Under the pieces are notes generated by a model that was not told the origin of the DNA, made no database searches, and saw only the letters and a list, made by a program, of their open reading frames with translations. Below are positions 1 through 7,891 of a stretch of DNA of 31,600 nt, in pieces. Numbering within the stretch: position 1 is the stretch's first letter; every line of letters starts with the position of its first letter. Source of the DNA: DALYJJ01 sp031969915 (lineage in GTDB: Bacteria > Acidobacteriota > Terriglobia > Bryobacterales > Bryobacteraceae). The position numbers and the translations under genes were made by a program. The stretch is taken from contig DALYJJ010000068.1 of assembly GCA_031969915.1 (NCBI GenBank), forward strand, positions 1-31,600, given 5' to 3'.

Positions 1-505
1 CGCCCGCCCCGCCCCCCGGTACCACCGCCGTCGTCAAGATGAGACTGTATCCCAACCCAGCGCCCGCGATGCCGTCCGCCAGTCGGACCTCGGAAACCAC
101 ACCGTCGGCCGTAGACCAGCCCCGTCCACCGGCGTGCGAAATCACGGTCAAGGGGCTCCCCGCGGGAGGAGGCCCGGCGATGGCGAGCGCCTTCATGCCC
201 TTCACGCCGGCATTGATGGCGGCGATGCCGCGCCGCCGATCGACGCCCAGAACACGGACGTTGTCGAACACCTCGCCGCTTCGCAACCGCACGGAGATCG
301 TGGTCGCGCCATGCAGCAGGTGGCTGGCCGTGAGCAGGACTCCGTTCTCCTTCACAACCAGGGCGGCGCCGCTTCGGGCCGATGCGGGTATGCCCTCGTC
401 GATGAGCAGGAGGGCGACAGATTCCTTGGCTCGCTCCAGCGTGGCGGGCGATGCCGCCGGCAGGAGCTCAGTGAGGGTCAAGAGCACGAGTACCCGGGAA
501 ACCAT
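1..505 (-). CDS. Degenerate trypsin/HtrA-like protein, 3' end off the window
   Basis: This reading frame is open from an ATG at 505 down to the window edge (168 codons seen). The first 20 or so residues are hydrophobic and end in Ala-rich sequence, so the protein is probably exported. Residues 45-168 follow the S1C (HtrA/DegP) fold: GAALVVKENGVLLTASHLLHG carries the usual catalytic His (H62). The segment GVDRRRGIAAI aligns with the Asp-containing GxDxxxDxAxL of HtrA, but the Asp is Gly93. The segment TTAVVPGGGAG aligns with the PGNSGG serine motif, with Gly166 in place of Ser. Two of three triad residues therefore look lost, which suggests a non-catalytic or binding role. This is inference from motif alignment by eye, and anything beyond the fold, such as a PDZ domain, lies outside the window. 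A GGAGG sits only one base from the ATG, so the exact start is uncertain. It is divergent from the VWFA-related gene. Confidence 0.75.
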   Translation of the reverse strand, partial: MVSRVLVLLTLTELLPAASPATLERAKESVALLLIDEGIPASARSGAALVVKENGVLLTASHLLHGATTISVRLRSGEVFDNVRVLGVDRRRGIAAINAGVKGMKALAIAGPPPAGSPLTVISHAGGRGWSTADGVVSEVRLADGIAGAGLGYSLILTTAVVPGGGAG

Positions 506-576
506 ACCTCCAGTCAGCTTAGCGAAAGCCTCGTCATCGCGGCCGTTCCGCACCGTTGCTACACTTCCATGTAGAC

Positions 577-3318
577 ATGGGGCTCGCTCATTCGGTTCTA
601 CTTCTGCCGCTGCTTGGTCTCGTGGCCGCCCCTTGCGTCGGGCTGCAAACGGGCATTCTTGATCTCCTCGTACGCGAAAAAGGCGGCGGGCGGGTCGACG
701 ATCTGCGGCTCTCCGAACTCGAGTTGAAGGACAACGGGCAGCGGCTGGAATTGCTGGACCTCAAGAAAGCCGTCCTGGCGGAGCCGCCCCGCGCGGTGCT
801 GCTGTTGGAGCCGATGACCCTCGAGCCCGCCAAGCGCACCGCCAACTCGGCGCTCGAACTCATCCGGCGGCTGCGGCTCTCCGGCGCCTCCGTCGCCGTT
901 CTCCAGACCGGTCCGGTGCTGCGCGTAGTGCAACCCTTCACCACAGACGCAGGCCGGCTGCGCGCCGCCGTCTTCGCGGGTGTCAGCCGGCGAACGGAGC
1001 AGGACGCGCCCGATCCCCAACCGGACGCTTTGCTCGCCGCCGCGCTCGCCGCGTCGGAGAAGGCGCAGGACGACCTTCCGGGCGCGCCGGTTCTGAACGC
1101 CGTCTATGCCGTAGCCCGAGCGCTGGAAGGCGCCCCCGGGCGGAAGACGCTGGTTTACTTTTCCGAAGGTCTGACGGTTCCCGCGGCGCTGAATGAGAAG
1201 TTCCGCGCCGTACAAGCGCTGGCCAATCGGGCGCGGCTCGGCGTCTACACGGCCGATGCCAGCGGCGTCGTGTCGTCGGGCCGGGCGAATCCGCTCGAAG
1301 AGATCGCGCTCAACACCAGCGGGTTGCACTGCGGCAAGCAGGGCGACCTGGCGCCGTTCGTCGAGCGAATCGCCGAGGACGCCACGGCCTATTTCGAGCT
1401 GACCTACAAAGCGCCGCCGGCGGCGGGCGACGGCCGGTTCCACGCCCTCGAGATCCTCACCGCGCGGGCCAACGTGGTGGTCCAGGGCCGCTCCGGATAT
1501 CTCGACTTGCCGCAGGGCGCCTCCGGTTTCACCGCCGGCGGCGAGTTGTCCCGGTCCGTGGAACGTTCGAATCTGCCCATCGATTTTCCGGTGTTTGCCA
1601 CCATGAAGCGATTCTCCGGGAACCGTATGCAATCGCTCGGCATTCAGCGCACGTACAGTTCCTTTGGCGGCGCGGGCGGCGGCGGAATCCGTACCACGGA
1701 GGGCGGGCCGGACCTGGTGGGCACCGTCGGCCCGGTGCAGATGACGGTGTTCGTGGAGGTTCCCTTCGCGGACCTTCGTTTCCTCGAAGACAGCACCGCC
1801 GGCGTCTACGCCGCGCATCTCTCGGTGCTCGCGCTGGTGAAGGATGCGCAGGGCCGCACTGCCTTTCGATTTGAGCGCGACGTTCCGTTGAAGGGGCCGA
1901 TCAAGAAGCTTGAAACTCGCAAGACCGGTTCTTACTTCTTCGCGCGCAACGTGTCGCTGCCGCCGGGCGACTACGTGGTGGAGTGTCTGGTGGAGGACCG
2001 CCTGGCGCAGAAATCGAGCGGGACGCGCAGCCGGGCGAAAGTGGAGCGTGCGCTGCCCGGCTTCCACATGAGCGACGTCTTCTTCGTGCGGAAGTACGAC
2101 GGCAACAAAGATCGCATGGACTCCGACAGCGTGCTCACCTACGACGGCAACGCGTTGAGTCCGATTCTCGAGCCCAAGATTCGCGAGAAGGACGAGGCGC
2201 GCCTCGACGTCTTCTTCGTCCTCTATCCGGATATCTACGGCGACAACCCGAAGCTCGGCCTCGAAGTGTTCCGCGACGGACAGGCCGTGGGCAAGGGCGA
2301 CCTGCCGTTCACCGACCGGCTGCTCGCCGTCGAGCAGCGGAGCGAACAGAAGCACCAGTTCCCCTATCTGACCTCGCTCAACGTGAGGCAGTTTTCAGCG
2401 GGCGGCTATGAGGCGCGGATCACCGGCCGCCAGGGCTTCGGCAACTTCGCAAGCAGTATTCAGTTCCGCGTGGAAGGGTTGCCCACCGAGGCGAAGGTGG
2501 AGCGCCCGTTGCTCGCTCGCCCCTCGGGGCAGGGCTCGGAGGAGGCCGACGGGCCCGAACCGGAACCCGTGCCGGAGGTCCTGCCGGTGAAGGTGGAAGC
2601 CACCGGCGGCGGGCCCGACCCGGTGGAGCGGGAACGGATCATCGAAGACGTGCGCGCCTTCGCCCTCAACTACACCCAACGGCTTCCCAACTTCCGCTGC
2701 CGGCAATTGACTCGCCGCCTGGTGGGCCCCAGCAAGAAGGGCGAGCCCGAAAAGGAAGCGGACCTGATCGTCGAGGAACTCACCTACGAAAACGGAAGGG
2801 AGTCCTACAAGACGCTCGAGTTCAATGGGCAGCGCTCGGACCGCGATCGCGAGGAGTGGTCCGGTGTGCGTTCCCGCGGCGAGTTCGGCACGCTGCTGAG
2901 AGCGGTGTTCAAGCCCGAGACGCAAGCTACGTTCGCCTGGGAGGGGTGGACCGTGCTCAACGGCGAGCGCCACCACGTGTTCCGGTTTTCGATCGCGCAG
3001 GACAAGTCGTTCTTCGTCTTCAATCACAACGGAAGGCAGGAAGTGGCTTCCGTGCAGGGCCGCGTGATGATCGAGGAACTGAACTCGTCCGTGACCAGGT
3101 TACAACTGGAAGGGACGATCGCCAACCGGAAGTTCCCGATCCAGTCGCCCACGCTCGCGCTCGATTACGGCGCCATCCGCGTCGGCGAGTTCGACTTCAC
3201 GCTGCCGGTCGCCTCCGTGCTGCAGTTGAAGCAGGGCCGGCGGCTGGTGCGCAACGAAGTCACGTTCCGCGACTATCGCAAGTTCAGCTCGGATACCAAG
3301 GTCACCTTCGAGCCTTAG
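577..3318 (+). CDS. Secreted VWFA-related protein with C-terminal LPNFxCRQ module
   Basis: A 913-residue protein from the ATG at 577. An in-frame TTG at 556 also exists, but the ATG gives a clean signal peptide (MGLAHSVLLLPLLGLVAAP). Residues about 65-300 resemble the acidobacterial VWFA-related domain: a strand (RAVLLLEPMTL) where the metal-site DxSxS would be, KTLVYFSEGL, then a TSGLHCGKQGDLAPFVERIA block. The MIDAS aspartate is not visible, so metal binding is doubtful. The middle (about 370-640) is beta-rich and unassigned. A Pro/Glu-rich linker follows at about 645-680. Residues about 688-913 form a second module starting with YTQRLPNFRCRQL and ending with FRDYRKF, clearly related to the C-terminus of the protein at 4687-6120. 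The substrate and role are unknown; it is probably periplasmic or surface-exposed. No convincing ribosome binding site precedes either start. Confidence 0.85.
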   Translation: MGLAHSVLLLPLLGLVAAPCVGLQTGILDLLVREKGGGRVDDLRLSELELKDNGQRLELLDLKKAVLAEPPRAVLLLEPMTLEPAKRTANSALELIRRLRLSGASVAVLQTGPVLRVVQPFTTDAGRLRAAVFAGVSRRTEQDAPDPQPDALLAAALAASEKAQDDLPGAPVLNAVYAVARALEGAPGRKTLVYFSEGLTVPAALNEKFRAVQALANRARLGVYTADASGVVSSGRANPLEEIALNTSGLHCGKQGDLAPFVERIAEDATAYFELTYKAPPAAGDGRFHALEILTARANVVVQGRSGYLDLPQGASGFTAGGELSRSVERSNLPIDFPVFATMKRFSGNRMQSLGIQRTYSSFGGAGGGGIRTTEGGPDLVGTVGPVQMTVFVEVPFADLRFLEDSTAGVYAAHLSVLALVKDAQGRTAFRFERDVPLKGPIKKLETRKTGSYFFARNVSLPPGDYVVECLVEDRLAQKSSGTRSRAKVERALPGFHMSDVFFVRKYDGNKDRMDSDSVLTYDGNALSPILEPKIREKDEARLDVFFVLYPDIYGDNPKLGLEVFRDGQAVGKGDLPFTDRLLAVEQRSEQKHQFPYLTSLNVRQFSAGGYEARITGRQGFGNFASSIQFRVEGLPTEAKVERPLLARPSGQGSEEADGPEPEPVPEVLPVKVEATGGGPDPVERERIIEDVRAFALNYTQRLPNFRCRQLTRRLVGPSKKGEPEKEADLIVEELTYENGRESYKTLEFNGQRSDRDREEWSGVRSRGEFGTLLRAVFKPETQATFAWEGWTVLNGERHHVFRFSIAQDKSFFVFNHNGRQEVASVQGRVMIEELNSSVTRLQLEGTIANRKFPIQSPTLALDYGAIRVGEFDFTLPVASVLQLKQGRRLVRNEVTFRDYRKFSSDTKVTFEP

Positions 3319-3335
3319 CGAAGCGCCAGGCGCAA

Positions 3336-3740
3336 CTACACCGTCTCGCCCGGCCGCAGGATCCACGCCGATTCGTGGCGCGTGAAGCCGATGTGCGGAT
3401 AGTACTCGACGGCCTTCGGAGCGGCCAGCAGGATCAACAAAGCCTGCGGAGCGGCTTGCTGCGTGCGGCGGATCAGTTCTTTGCCGATCCCCTGGCGCTG
3501 GTGTGAGAGCCGCACGGCGAGGTCCGACAGGTATGTCGCATACACAAAGTCGGTCAGCGAGCGCGACACGCCCACAAGCACATCGCCGTCCCAGGCGGTG
3601 ACGGTCAGGTTCGCTTCTCTCAGCATCGCCGCCATGCGGTCGCGGTCGTCCACGGGGCGGCGTTCGCCGAGCGTGGAGGCCCGGTAGAGTTCGATGAACG
3701 CGTCGAGATCGAGTGCGTTGCCGGTGCGGTACTCGATCAT
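3336..3740 (-). CDS. GNAT-family N-acetyltransferase
   Basis: A 134-residue single-domain GNAT protein, the usual length for the family. The acetyl-CoA pyrophosphate-binding loop is visible as QRQGIG at residues 81-86, followed by a helix (KELIRRTQQAAP) and the late YYPHIGF strand-turn typical of GNAT folds. The substrate cannot be deduced. Its ATG overlaps the TGA of the upstream hydrolase (ATGA at 3737-3740), so the two are probably translationally coupled. It is the last gene of a minus-strand run that starts near 7202, and it ends convergently 17 bases from the VWFA-related gene. It is cytoplasmic, with no signal peptide. Confidence 0.9.
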   Translation of the reverse strand: MIEYRTGNALDLDAFIELYRASTLGERRPVDDRDRMAAMLREANLTVTAWDGDVLVGVSRSLTDFVYATYLSDLAVRLSHQRQGIGKELIRRTQQAAPQALLILLAAPKAVEYYPHIGFTRHESAWILRPGETV

Positions 3741-4690
3741 AGATGGCGCTTCAGGAAGGCCATGACTTCGGCCCGCATCTCAGGCGTTTCCACGTGCGCC
3801 ACGTCATAGCGCAGCAGCTTCCAGTGCTCCGGCTTGCCCGCCGCGGCGTAGACGGCTTTCAATTCGCGGTCCACCCGATCCAGCCCGGCGGGCGGCGTGA
3901 GGGCATCCAGGTTCCCGGCCAGCGCCAGGTGCGGGCGCGGCGCGATGAGCGCGTTGATCTGCGCCGTCGTGAAGTGCTTGAGCAGGCGCGGCACGTAGTA
4001 ATAGATGCCGTGGCCCTTCAGGCCGTTGGCTTCGATGAGAGCCTGGAAATCGGTCAGGCAGCAGATGTCGACGCACACCTTCACGCGCTCGTCGAGCGCC
4101 GCGACCCACCAGGCCATGGTCGAGCCCATGGACATACCCAGCGTGCCGATACGGCTTGCGTCAACGTCGGGGCGCGTGCGCAGGTAATCGAGCGCCTGGA
4201 GCGAATCGAAGACCATCATGCCCCAAAGCACCTGGCCCTTCCAGAGCATCTCTTTGAAGACATCCGCTTCCGGCCTCGTGGCGCGCTCACCGAAGATCCA
4301 ATGGTCGATACACAAGGCGGCGTAGCCGGCGCCCGTGAGTGCTTCGGCGTAGGAGGGGATGCCCTTCTTCGGCCGCATCATCTCATCCTTGCCCAGCTTG
4401 TATTCGCCGCCGTGCCAGTGATTGAAGAGGATGGTGGGCCAAGGTCCGCGCCCTTCGGCGGGCGTCACGAAGTAGGCCGGCGCTTTCTCGAAGCCGTTCA
4501 GGTCGAGTTCGAGGAGCTCGGTCCGGAACCCCGGCCCCGTCCTCGTGCCGAGCTTCCGTTCGCGGATCTGACGGTCGCGCGCCGGCAGGTCGCCGAGCAG
4601 CGCGTAGAGCTCGCGGCGCCGGGCCGCGGCGTTTTCCAGTTGCATGGCGAGAGCGGCTCCGGGCGCTCCGAGCAAAGTCCGTCGCGTCAT
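3737..4690 (-). CDS. Exported alpha/beta hydrolase (acetyl-esterase/dienelactone hydrolase-like)
   Basis: A 317-residue alpha/beta hydrolase. The nucleophile elbow is GMSMGS with Ser187; the acid is probably Asp262 (GNLDALTP) and the base His299 (DVAHVET), all in the right order. The oxyanion region is NHWHGG at about 90-95. The N-terminus MTRRTLLGAPGAALA carries twin arginines followed by a hydrophobic, Ala-rich stretch, which may be a short Tat-type signal. The layout resembles acetyl-xylan-esterase-like and dienelactone-hydrolase-like enzymes with a long N-terminal strand region, but the substrate cannot be named. Both ends are coupled by 4-base overlaps: its ATG overlaps the stop of the DUF5666-like gene at 4687-4690 and its TGA overlaps the start of the GNAT gene. 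Confidence 0.88.
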   Translation of the reverse strand: MTRRTLLGAPGAALAMQLENAAARRRELYALLGDLPARDRQIRERKLGTRTGPGFRTELLELDLNGFEKAPAYFVTPAEGRGPWPTILFNHWHGGEYKLGKDEMMRPKKGIPSYAEALTGAGYAALCIDHWIFGERATRPEADVFKEMLWKGQVLWGMMVFDSLQALDYLRTRPDVDASRIGTLGMSMGSTMAWWVAALDERVKVCVDICCLTDFQALIEANGLKGHGIYYYVPRLLKHFTTAQINALIAPRPHLALAGNLDALTPPAGLDRVDRELKAVYAAAGKPEHWKLLRYDVAHVETPEMRAEVMAFLKRHL

Positions 4691-6120
4691 TTCTTCTTAC
4701 CCTTGGGCTGCGGCTTGGGCTCGTCGCCGCCTTCGAAATCGATCTTCGACTCGGTCTGGAAAATCTCCGATTTGGCCGCGAAGCGCCGGTAGTTCCGGAA
4801 TTCCATCCGGTTGTTGGCGCACAGGGACGAGTTTCGCCAGCAGGCTCTGTTCTCCGCGCGAACCGGCAGCAGGAACTCCTCCGCGCCGATGCGGACCATG
4901 CCGTATTCGATGGTCTGTTCCACCATGCGCAGCGGAAACGCAGCGGGCAGGGTCTCGCTCTTCATCACGATTCTCATCACGCGTGCGGTCTTCCGGTCGA
5001 TCGATACGGAACCGCGGTAGGACGGATAGGCCACCTGCGATCCCTGCACGATGCGCCAGTGCGCGTTCGGCTGGTCCACTTCGAGATCGTACACCGTGGC
5101 GAAAGCGCCTGCGACGGCCTCGCTGCCCTTGGCCCGGAACCGGGCCGCGGTCTGCTCCCGGAAGATGTCCACGAGCGTGGTGTTGAACTCGCCCGACGAG
5201 TAGGCGCCCTTGTAATCTTCGAACCGCTCCACCTTCTTGCCGCCCACCTGGATGGCGCGGTAGGCCTCAGCGCCGTTCTCGTAGGCGACATCCGCGGTCA
5301 TCATGTCGTTGAAGGACCAGTTCGCGCCGCCGTCCTCGCTTTGAAACCGCCACGACAACTGCCGGCAGAGAAAGTTGGGAAGGCGGTCGGAGTAGCGCGC
5401 GGCTTCCAGTCGGGCGCGCTCGATCAAAGGGTCTACCCGCGGAGCAGGGGCGGCGTCAGCGGGCTCGTTTGCGCCGGCGGGCGGATTGCGTAGCGGATGG
5501 CCTTCGGGCAGCTTCGAAAGATCGGCGCCGCCGCCGCCCGTGTCTTCCCGCTCCGGAGGCAGATCCACTTTCCCTCGCCGCAGCGCGGGCCGGTACTCGC
5601 CGGGCCGGTCGCGAACCACTTCCGTGGTGGCTCCGGCGGGCGCCTCTCCATCGGCCGCCTCGGCGCCGGGTGCGTTGGCGGAGGGCGAATCGCTCTCCAA
5701 AACCACCCGCACCGCTGTGAAGTAGCGATCTGCGTCTTCCTTGGCGGCGACCGCGACCGTCATGCCGGCGGCCACGTCCAGCCGCCCTGCGGGCTTGCCG
5801 CCGCGCTCGTACTTGGTGTCCTTGGTGAGTTTGAACTCGATGATGCGCGTGTCTTCCAGCGTGACGATGAGTTTCTTCTCGTCTACTTGCGAGACCCGGC
5901 CCCGCATCTGCTGCAAAGCGGCTTCAGGATCGGCTTTCGGCTTCCTGCCCGGGAGCGGGAAGGGGAGTTGGCCACCCCCGGGGCCGGGCATGCGGGTGGT
6001 TCCGGGGGCTCGGCCCTGCGGAACGGGGCCCGGCGTAGGGGCAGGGAAGACCTGTGCGGGCGAAACGCCGGCCGTGGCCCAGGCCAGAAGCACGAAAAGG
6101 ATCCGGCCGCGCAAAGTCAT
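4687..6120 (-). CDS. Secreted protein with DUF5666-like domain and LPNFxCRQ module
   Basis: A 477-residue protein with a signal peptide (MTLRGRILFVLLAWATAGVSPAQ) and then a Pro/Gly-rich linker. Residues about 71-144 (RGRVSQVDEKKLIVTLEDTR ... GMTVAVAAKED) look like the small OB-type DUF5666 domain. A second low-complexity region covers about 145-230. The C-terminal module starts with YSDRLPNFLCRQL (LPNF at 237) and ends with EFRNYRRF near 450. It aligns along its length with residues 688-913 of the VWFA-related protein, including a shared TYENG/AYENG block and the SGEF block. The function is unknown; export is inferred. The tail is KKK-rich. Start chosen at the ATG at 6120, with a GAGGG about ten bases upstream. 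It lies 44 bases downstream of the radical SAM gene and overlaps the hydrolase start by 4 bases. Confidence 0.85.
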   Translation of the reverse strand: MTLRGRILFVLLAWATAGVSPAQVFPAPTPGPVPQGRAPGTTRMPGPGGGQLPFPLPGRKPKADPEAALQQMRGRVSQVDEKKLIVTLEDTRIIEFKLTKDTKYERGGKPAGRLDVAAGMTVAVAAKEDADRYFTAVRVVLESDSPSANAPGAEAADGEAPAGATTEVVRDRPGEYRPALRRGKVDLPPEREDTGGGGADLSKLPEGHPLRNPPAGANEPADAAPAPRVDPLIERARLEAARYSDRLPNFLCRQLSWRFQSEDGGANWSFNDMMTADVAYENGAEAYRAIQVGGKKVERFEDYKGAYSSGEFNTTLVDIFREQTAARFRAKGSEAVAGAFATVYDLEVDQPNAHWRIVQGSQVAYPSYRGSVSIDRKTARVMRIVMKSETLPAAFPLRMVEQTIEYGMVRIGAEEFLLPVRAENRACWRNSSLCANNRMEFRNYRRFAAKSEIFQTESKIDFEGGDEPKPQPKGKKK

Positions 6121-6164
6121 TGGTGAAAGCCCTCGAAGGACGGACGGGGCGCCCCGGCGCCCGG

Positions 6165-7202
6165 TTACTTGGTTGCCGTTTCGATCTGCACCAGAGGCTG
6201 TTCAATCACCTCTCGCGCCGGCGCTTTGATGGTTTGCGGGTCCCGCCAGAAATCCATCGTGGACACCTGGTGCACGCAGGACACCGTGCAGTGCGGGGCG
6301 CAGCCCTTTTCCGTCTTGTATTCCCGCCGGATGTCTTCCACCGTGTACTCGAGCAGCGGCTTGCCGGGAAAACCGCGCTGCTGCGAGCAGTAGTGCACCA
6401 ATCCGTCCTCGCATACGTAGATGTAGCGAGCCCCCGCGCGGCAGCGCCAGTTGTTGGGCTGGCCGTTGGCGATGTTGTCCTGGAAGTAGTTGATCTGCGA
6501 GTAGCTGGATTTCTCCAGTTGCTTGATCTGGAGAAAAACCTCGCGCTCCCGGCCGGAGAGCGGCTTCAATTGCCCTTCTCCGTCGTGGATGATCCCCACC
6601 GTGGACGTGAAGCCCAGCTCCAGGGCGCGATGGCTGATCGTGAGCGCGTCCTCCGGGAAGTGCGTGCCGCCGCCGACCACGGAATTGATGTTCACATGGA
6701 AAGCGGCGTGCTCGGCCAGGAGCTGGAGTTTCCTGTCCAGGACCTTGAGCGACTTGTAGGAGACGTCGTCCGGCTTCACATTGTCGATCGAGATCTGCAT
6801 GTGATCCAGGCCGGCGGCGTTCAGCCGACGGATCCGCTCCGCCGTGAGGAGGTATCCGTTGGTGATCAGGCCGGCCAGGGCGCCCACTTTGCGCACGCGA
6901 GCGATCAACTGGTCGAGCTCAGGGTGCAGCAGCGGCTCGCCGCCGCTCATGGTGACGATCGTTGTGCCCAGCCGTCCCAGCGTGTCGATGCGCTCCAGCA
7001 TCACTTCGGTCGGGACGGGCTTCGAGTAGTCGTCGTACTCGTTGCAGTACTTGCAGGCCAGGTTGCAGCGTCGAATCGGAATGATGTGGGCCAGGATCGG
7101 GTGGTCGCGGTCCAGCAGTCCCTTGGCGATCATCCGCAGCTCTCGCCCGCGCCGCGTGGCGGCCTGCCACCGGTACCCGAATCCTTTGCCGTGCTTCACC
7201 AT
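6165..7202 (-). CDS. Radical SAM protein with SPASM/twitch-like C-terminal cysteines
   Basis: A 345-residue radical SAM enzyme. The [4Fe-4S]/SAM motif is CNLACKYC (C46, C50, C53), followed by the SAM-binding MSGGEPLLH at 85-93 and NGYLL near 115. The C-terminal part carries six further cysteines: C254, C264 and C272 (with G267 four residues before C272, as in the SPASM CX9-15GX4C pattern), then C301, C305 and C309 (CAPHCTVSC). This fits auxiliary iron-sulfur cluster binding, although the second half is not the exact SPASM consensus. Enzymes of this type modify peptides, proteins or cofactors; the substrate is not identifiable and I found no convincing precursor peptide nearby. It is the probable first gene of the minus-strand run ending at 3336. 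A TTTAAT that could be a -10 lies at 7223-7228 on the minus strand, without a good -35. Confidence 0.88.
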   Translation of the reverse strand: MVKHGKGFGYRWQAATRRGRELRMIAKGLLDRDHPILAHIIPIRRCNLACKYCNEYDDYSKPVPTEVMLERIDTLGRLGTTIVTMSGGEPLLHPELDQLIARVRKVGALAGLITNGYLLTAERIRRLNAAGLDHMQISIDNVKPDDVSYKSLKVLDRKLQLLAEHAAFHVNINSVVGGGTHFPEDALTISHRALELGFTSTVGIIHDGEGQLKPLSGREREVFLQIKQLEKSSYSQINYFQDNIANGQPNNWRCRAGARYIYVCEDGLVHYCSQQRGFPGKPLLEYTVEDIRREYKTEKGCAPHCTVSCVHQVSTMDFWRDPQTIKAPAREVIEQPLVQIETATK

Positions 7203-7394
7203 GTCCGAAATGCGAAAAGTACATTAAACCATGGGGATAGCGGAATCCCGGACGAGGATTGCCCGAGTTGCGGCTTCCGGGGGTTGAGCGGCGCGATACG
7301 GGGGGTGTTTGGTACCGTGGACGCTCGGCCGCGGCGCGTCCGTGAGGCCTCATCTCATGATCTTTTCACGAGATACGTACTAGGAGACCCGTGC

Positions 7395-7400
7395 TATAAT
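7395..7400 (+). promoter_or_regulatory. Perfect TATAAT, candidate -10 for the RRM gene
   Basis: TATAAT reads exactly on the plus strand. No good TTGACA-like -35 is present at 16-18 bases upstream (the sequence there is GATACG-like), so the call rests on the -10 alone. If used, transcription would start about 145 bases before the ATG at 7552, giving a long untranslated leader. Confidence 0.4.
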
Positions 7401-7514
7401 ACCGCTGTGCTGGACTTCGCGGCACGCTTTGCGTGTTACCTTCGCCCACTACCCTGGCCTAGACTAGCCCGCCGTGTTCAACCGACCCTGACCTAAACGT
7501 ACGGAAGGTGTTTT

Positions 7515-7539
7515 CAGTTTCAGGTGTTCCAGTTTCAGG
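7515..7539 (+). repeat. Direct repeat of CAGTTTCAGG in the RRM leader
   Basis: CAGTTTCAGG occurs at 7515-7524 and again at 7530-7539, with a 15-base period. The second copy overlaps the AGGAG (7537-7541) that serves as ribosome binding site, ten bases before the ATG. A protein bound to both copies in RNA could cover the ribosome binding site; that role is inference. Confidence 0.6.
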
Positions 7540-7551
7540 AGTGATTTAGAG

Positions 7552-7872
7552 ATGACCAATATTTTCGTAGGGAACCTTTCCTACCAAACTACCGAGGACG
7601 AGCTGCAGGTTGCATTTTCGGAATTCGGAGCTGTGGAGCGCGTGAGCATCATCCGCGACCGGGACACGGGGCAGCCCCGTGGGTTCGCGTTTGTGGAGAT
7701 GCCGGATCGGACGGCGGCCGCCAACGCGATTAACTCGCTGAACGGCCGCGAGTTGAAGGGCCGGACGCTGAATGTGAACGAAGCCCGCCCACGCGAGGAA
7801 CGCGGTGGCGGTGGTGGCGGCAATCGGGGTGGCGGCGGCGGATTCAACCGGCGTCGCGAGCCGCGCTGGTAG
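7552..7872 (+). CDS. RRM RNA-binding protein with Gly/Arg-rich tail
   Basis: A 106-residue protein with one RNA recognition motif. RNP2 is IFVGNL at residues 3-8 and RNP1 is RGFAFVEM at about 43-50, both complete with the aromatic residues that stack on RNA bases. The tail from about residue 85 is Gly/Arg-rich (RGGGGGGNRGGGGGF ... RRREPRW). This is the layout of the small bacterial RRM proteins known from cyanobacteria (Rbp) and other phyla, some of which respond to cold. It presumably binds single-stranded RNA; the targets are unknown. AGGAG at 7537-7541 is the likely ribosome binding site. It stands alone with its own leader, between genes of unrelated function. Confidence 0.95.
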   Translation: MTNIFVGNLSYQTTEDELQVAFSEFGAVERVSIIRDRDTGQPRGFAFVEMPDRTAAANAINSLNGRELKGRTLNVNEARPREERGGGGGGNRGGGGGFNRRREPRW

Positions 7873-7891
7873 CTCGACGCGAAGAAACGGG

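Larger units (their letters stand above)
7203..7551. other. 349-base divergent intergenic region
   Basis: This region lies between the radical SAM gene (minus) and the RNA-binding protein gene (plus). I see no ORF with coding character; only frames of about 7-17 codons start with ATG. It holds a TATAAT at 7395-7400 on the plus strand, a TTTAAT at 7223-7228 on the minus strand, and a 10-base direct repeat just before the RRM gene. It therefore probably carries two divergent promoters and a long leader for the RRM gene. Confidence 0.6.

Noticed and set aside
39..662. 207-codon plus-strand frame at the left edge
   Set aside because: Its Ser/Arg/Thr-rich translation lies opposite the HtrA-like frame, which shows a recognisable fold.
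598..2355. 585-codon minus-strand frame opposite the VWFA-related gene
   Set aside because: Low-complexity His/Arg/Glu-rich translation with no domain; it is the antisense shadow of a clearly coding, domain-bearing plus-strand frame in GC-rich DNA.
3319..3335. Short palindrome between the VWFA and GNAT genes (GCGCCAGGCGC)
   Set aside because: The arms leave no workable loop and no T-run follows; not a credible terminator.
6054..7496. 480-codon plus-strand frame opposite the radical SAM gene
   Set aside because: The minus strand has an intact radical SAM enzyme with all motifs; the plus frame has no recognisable content.
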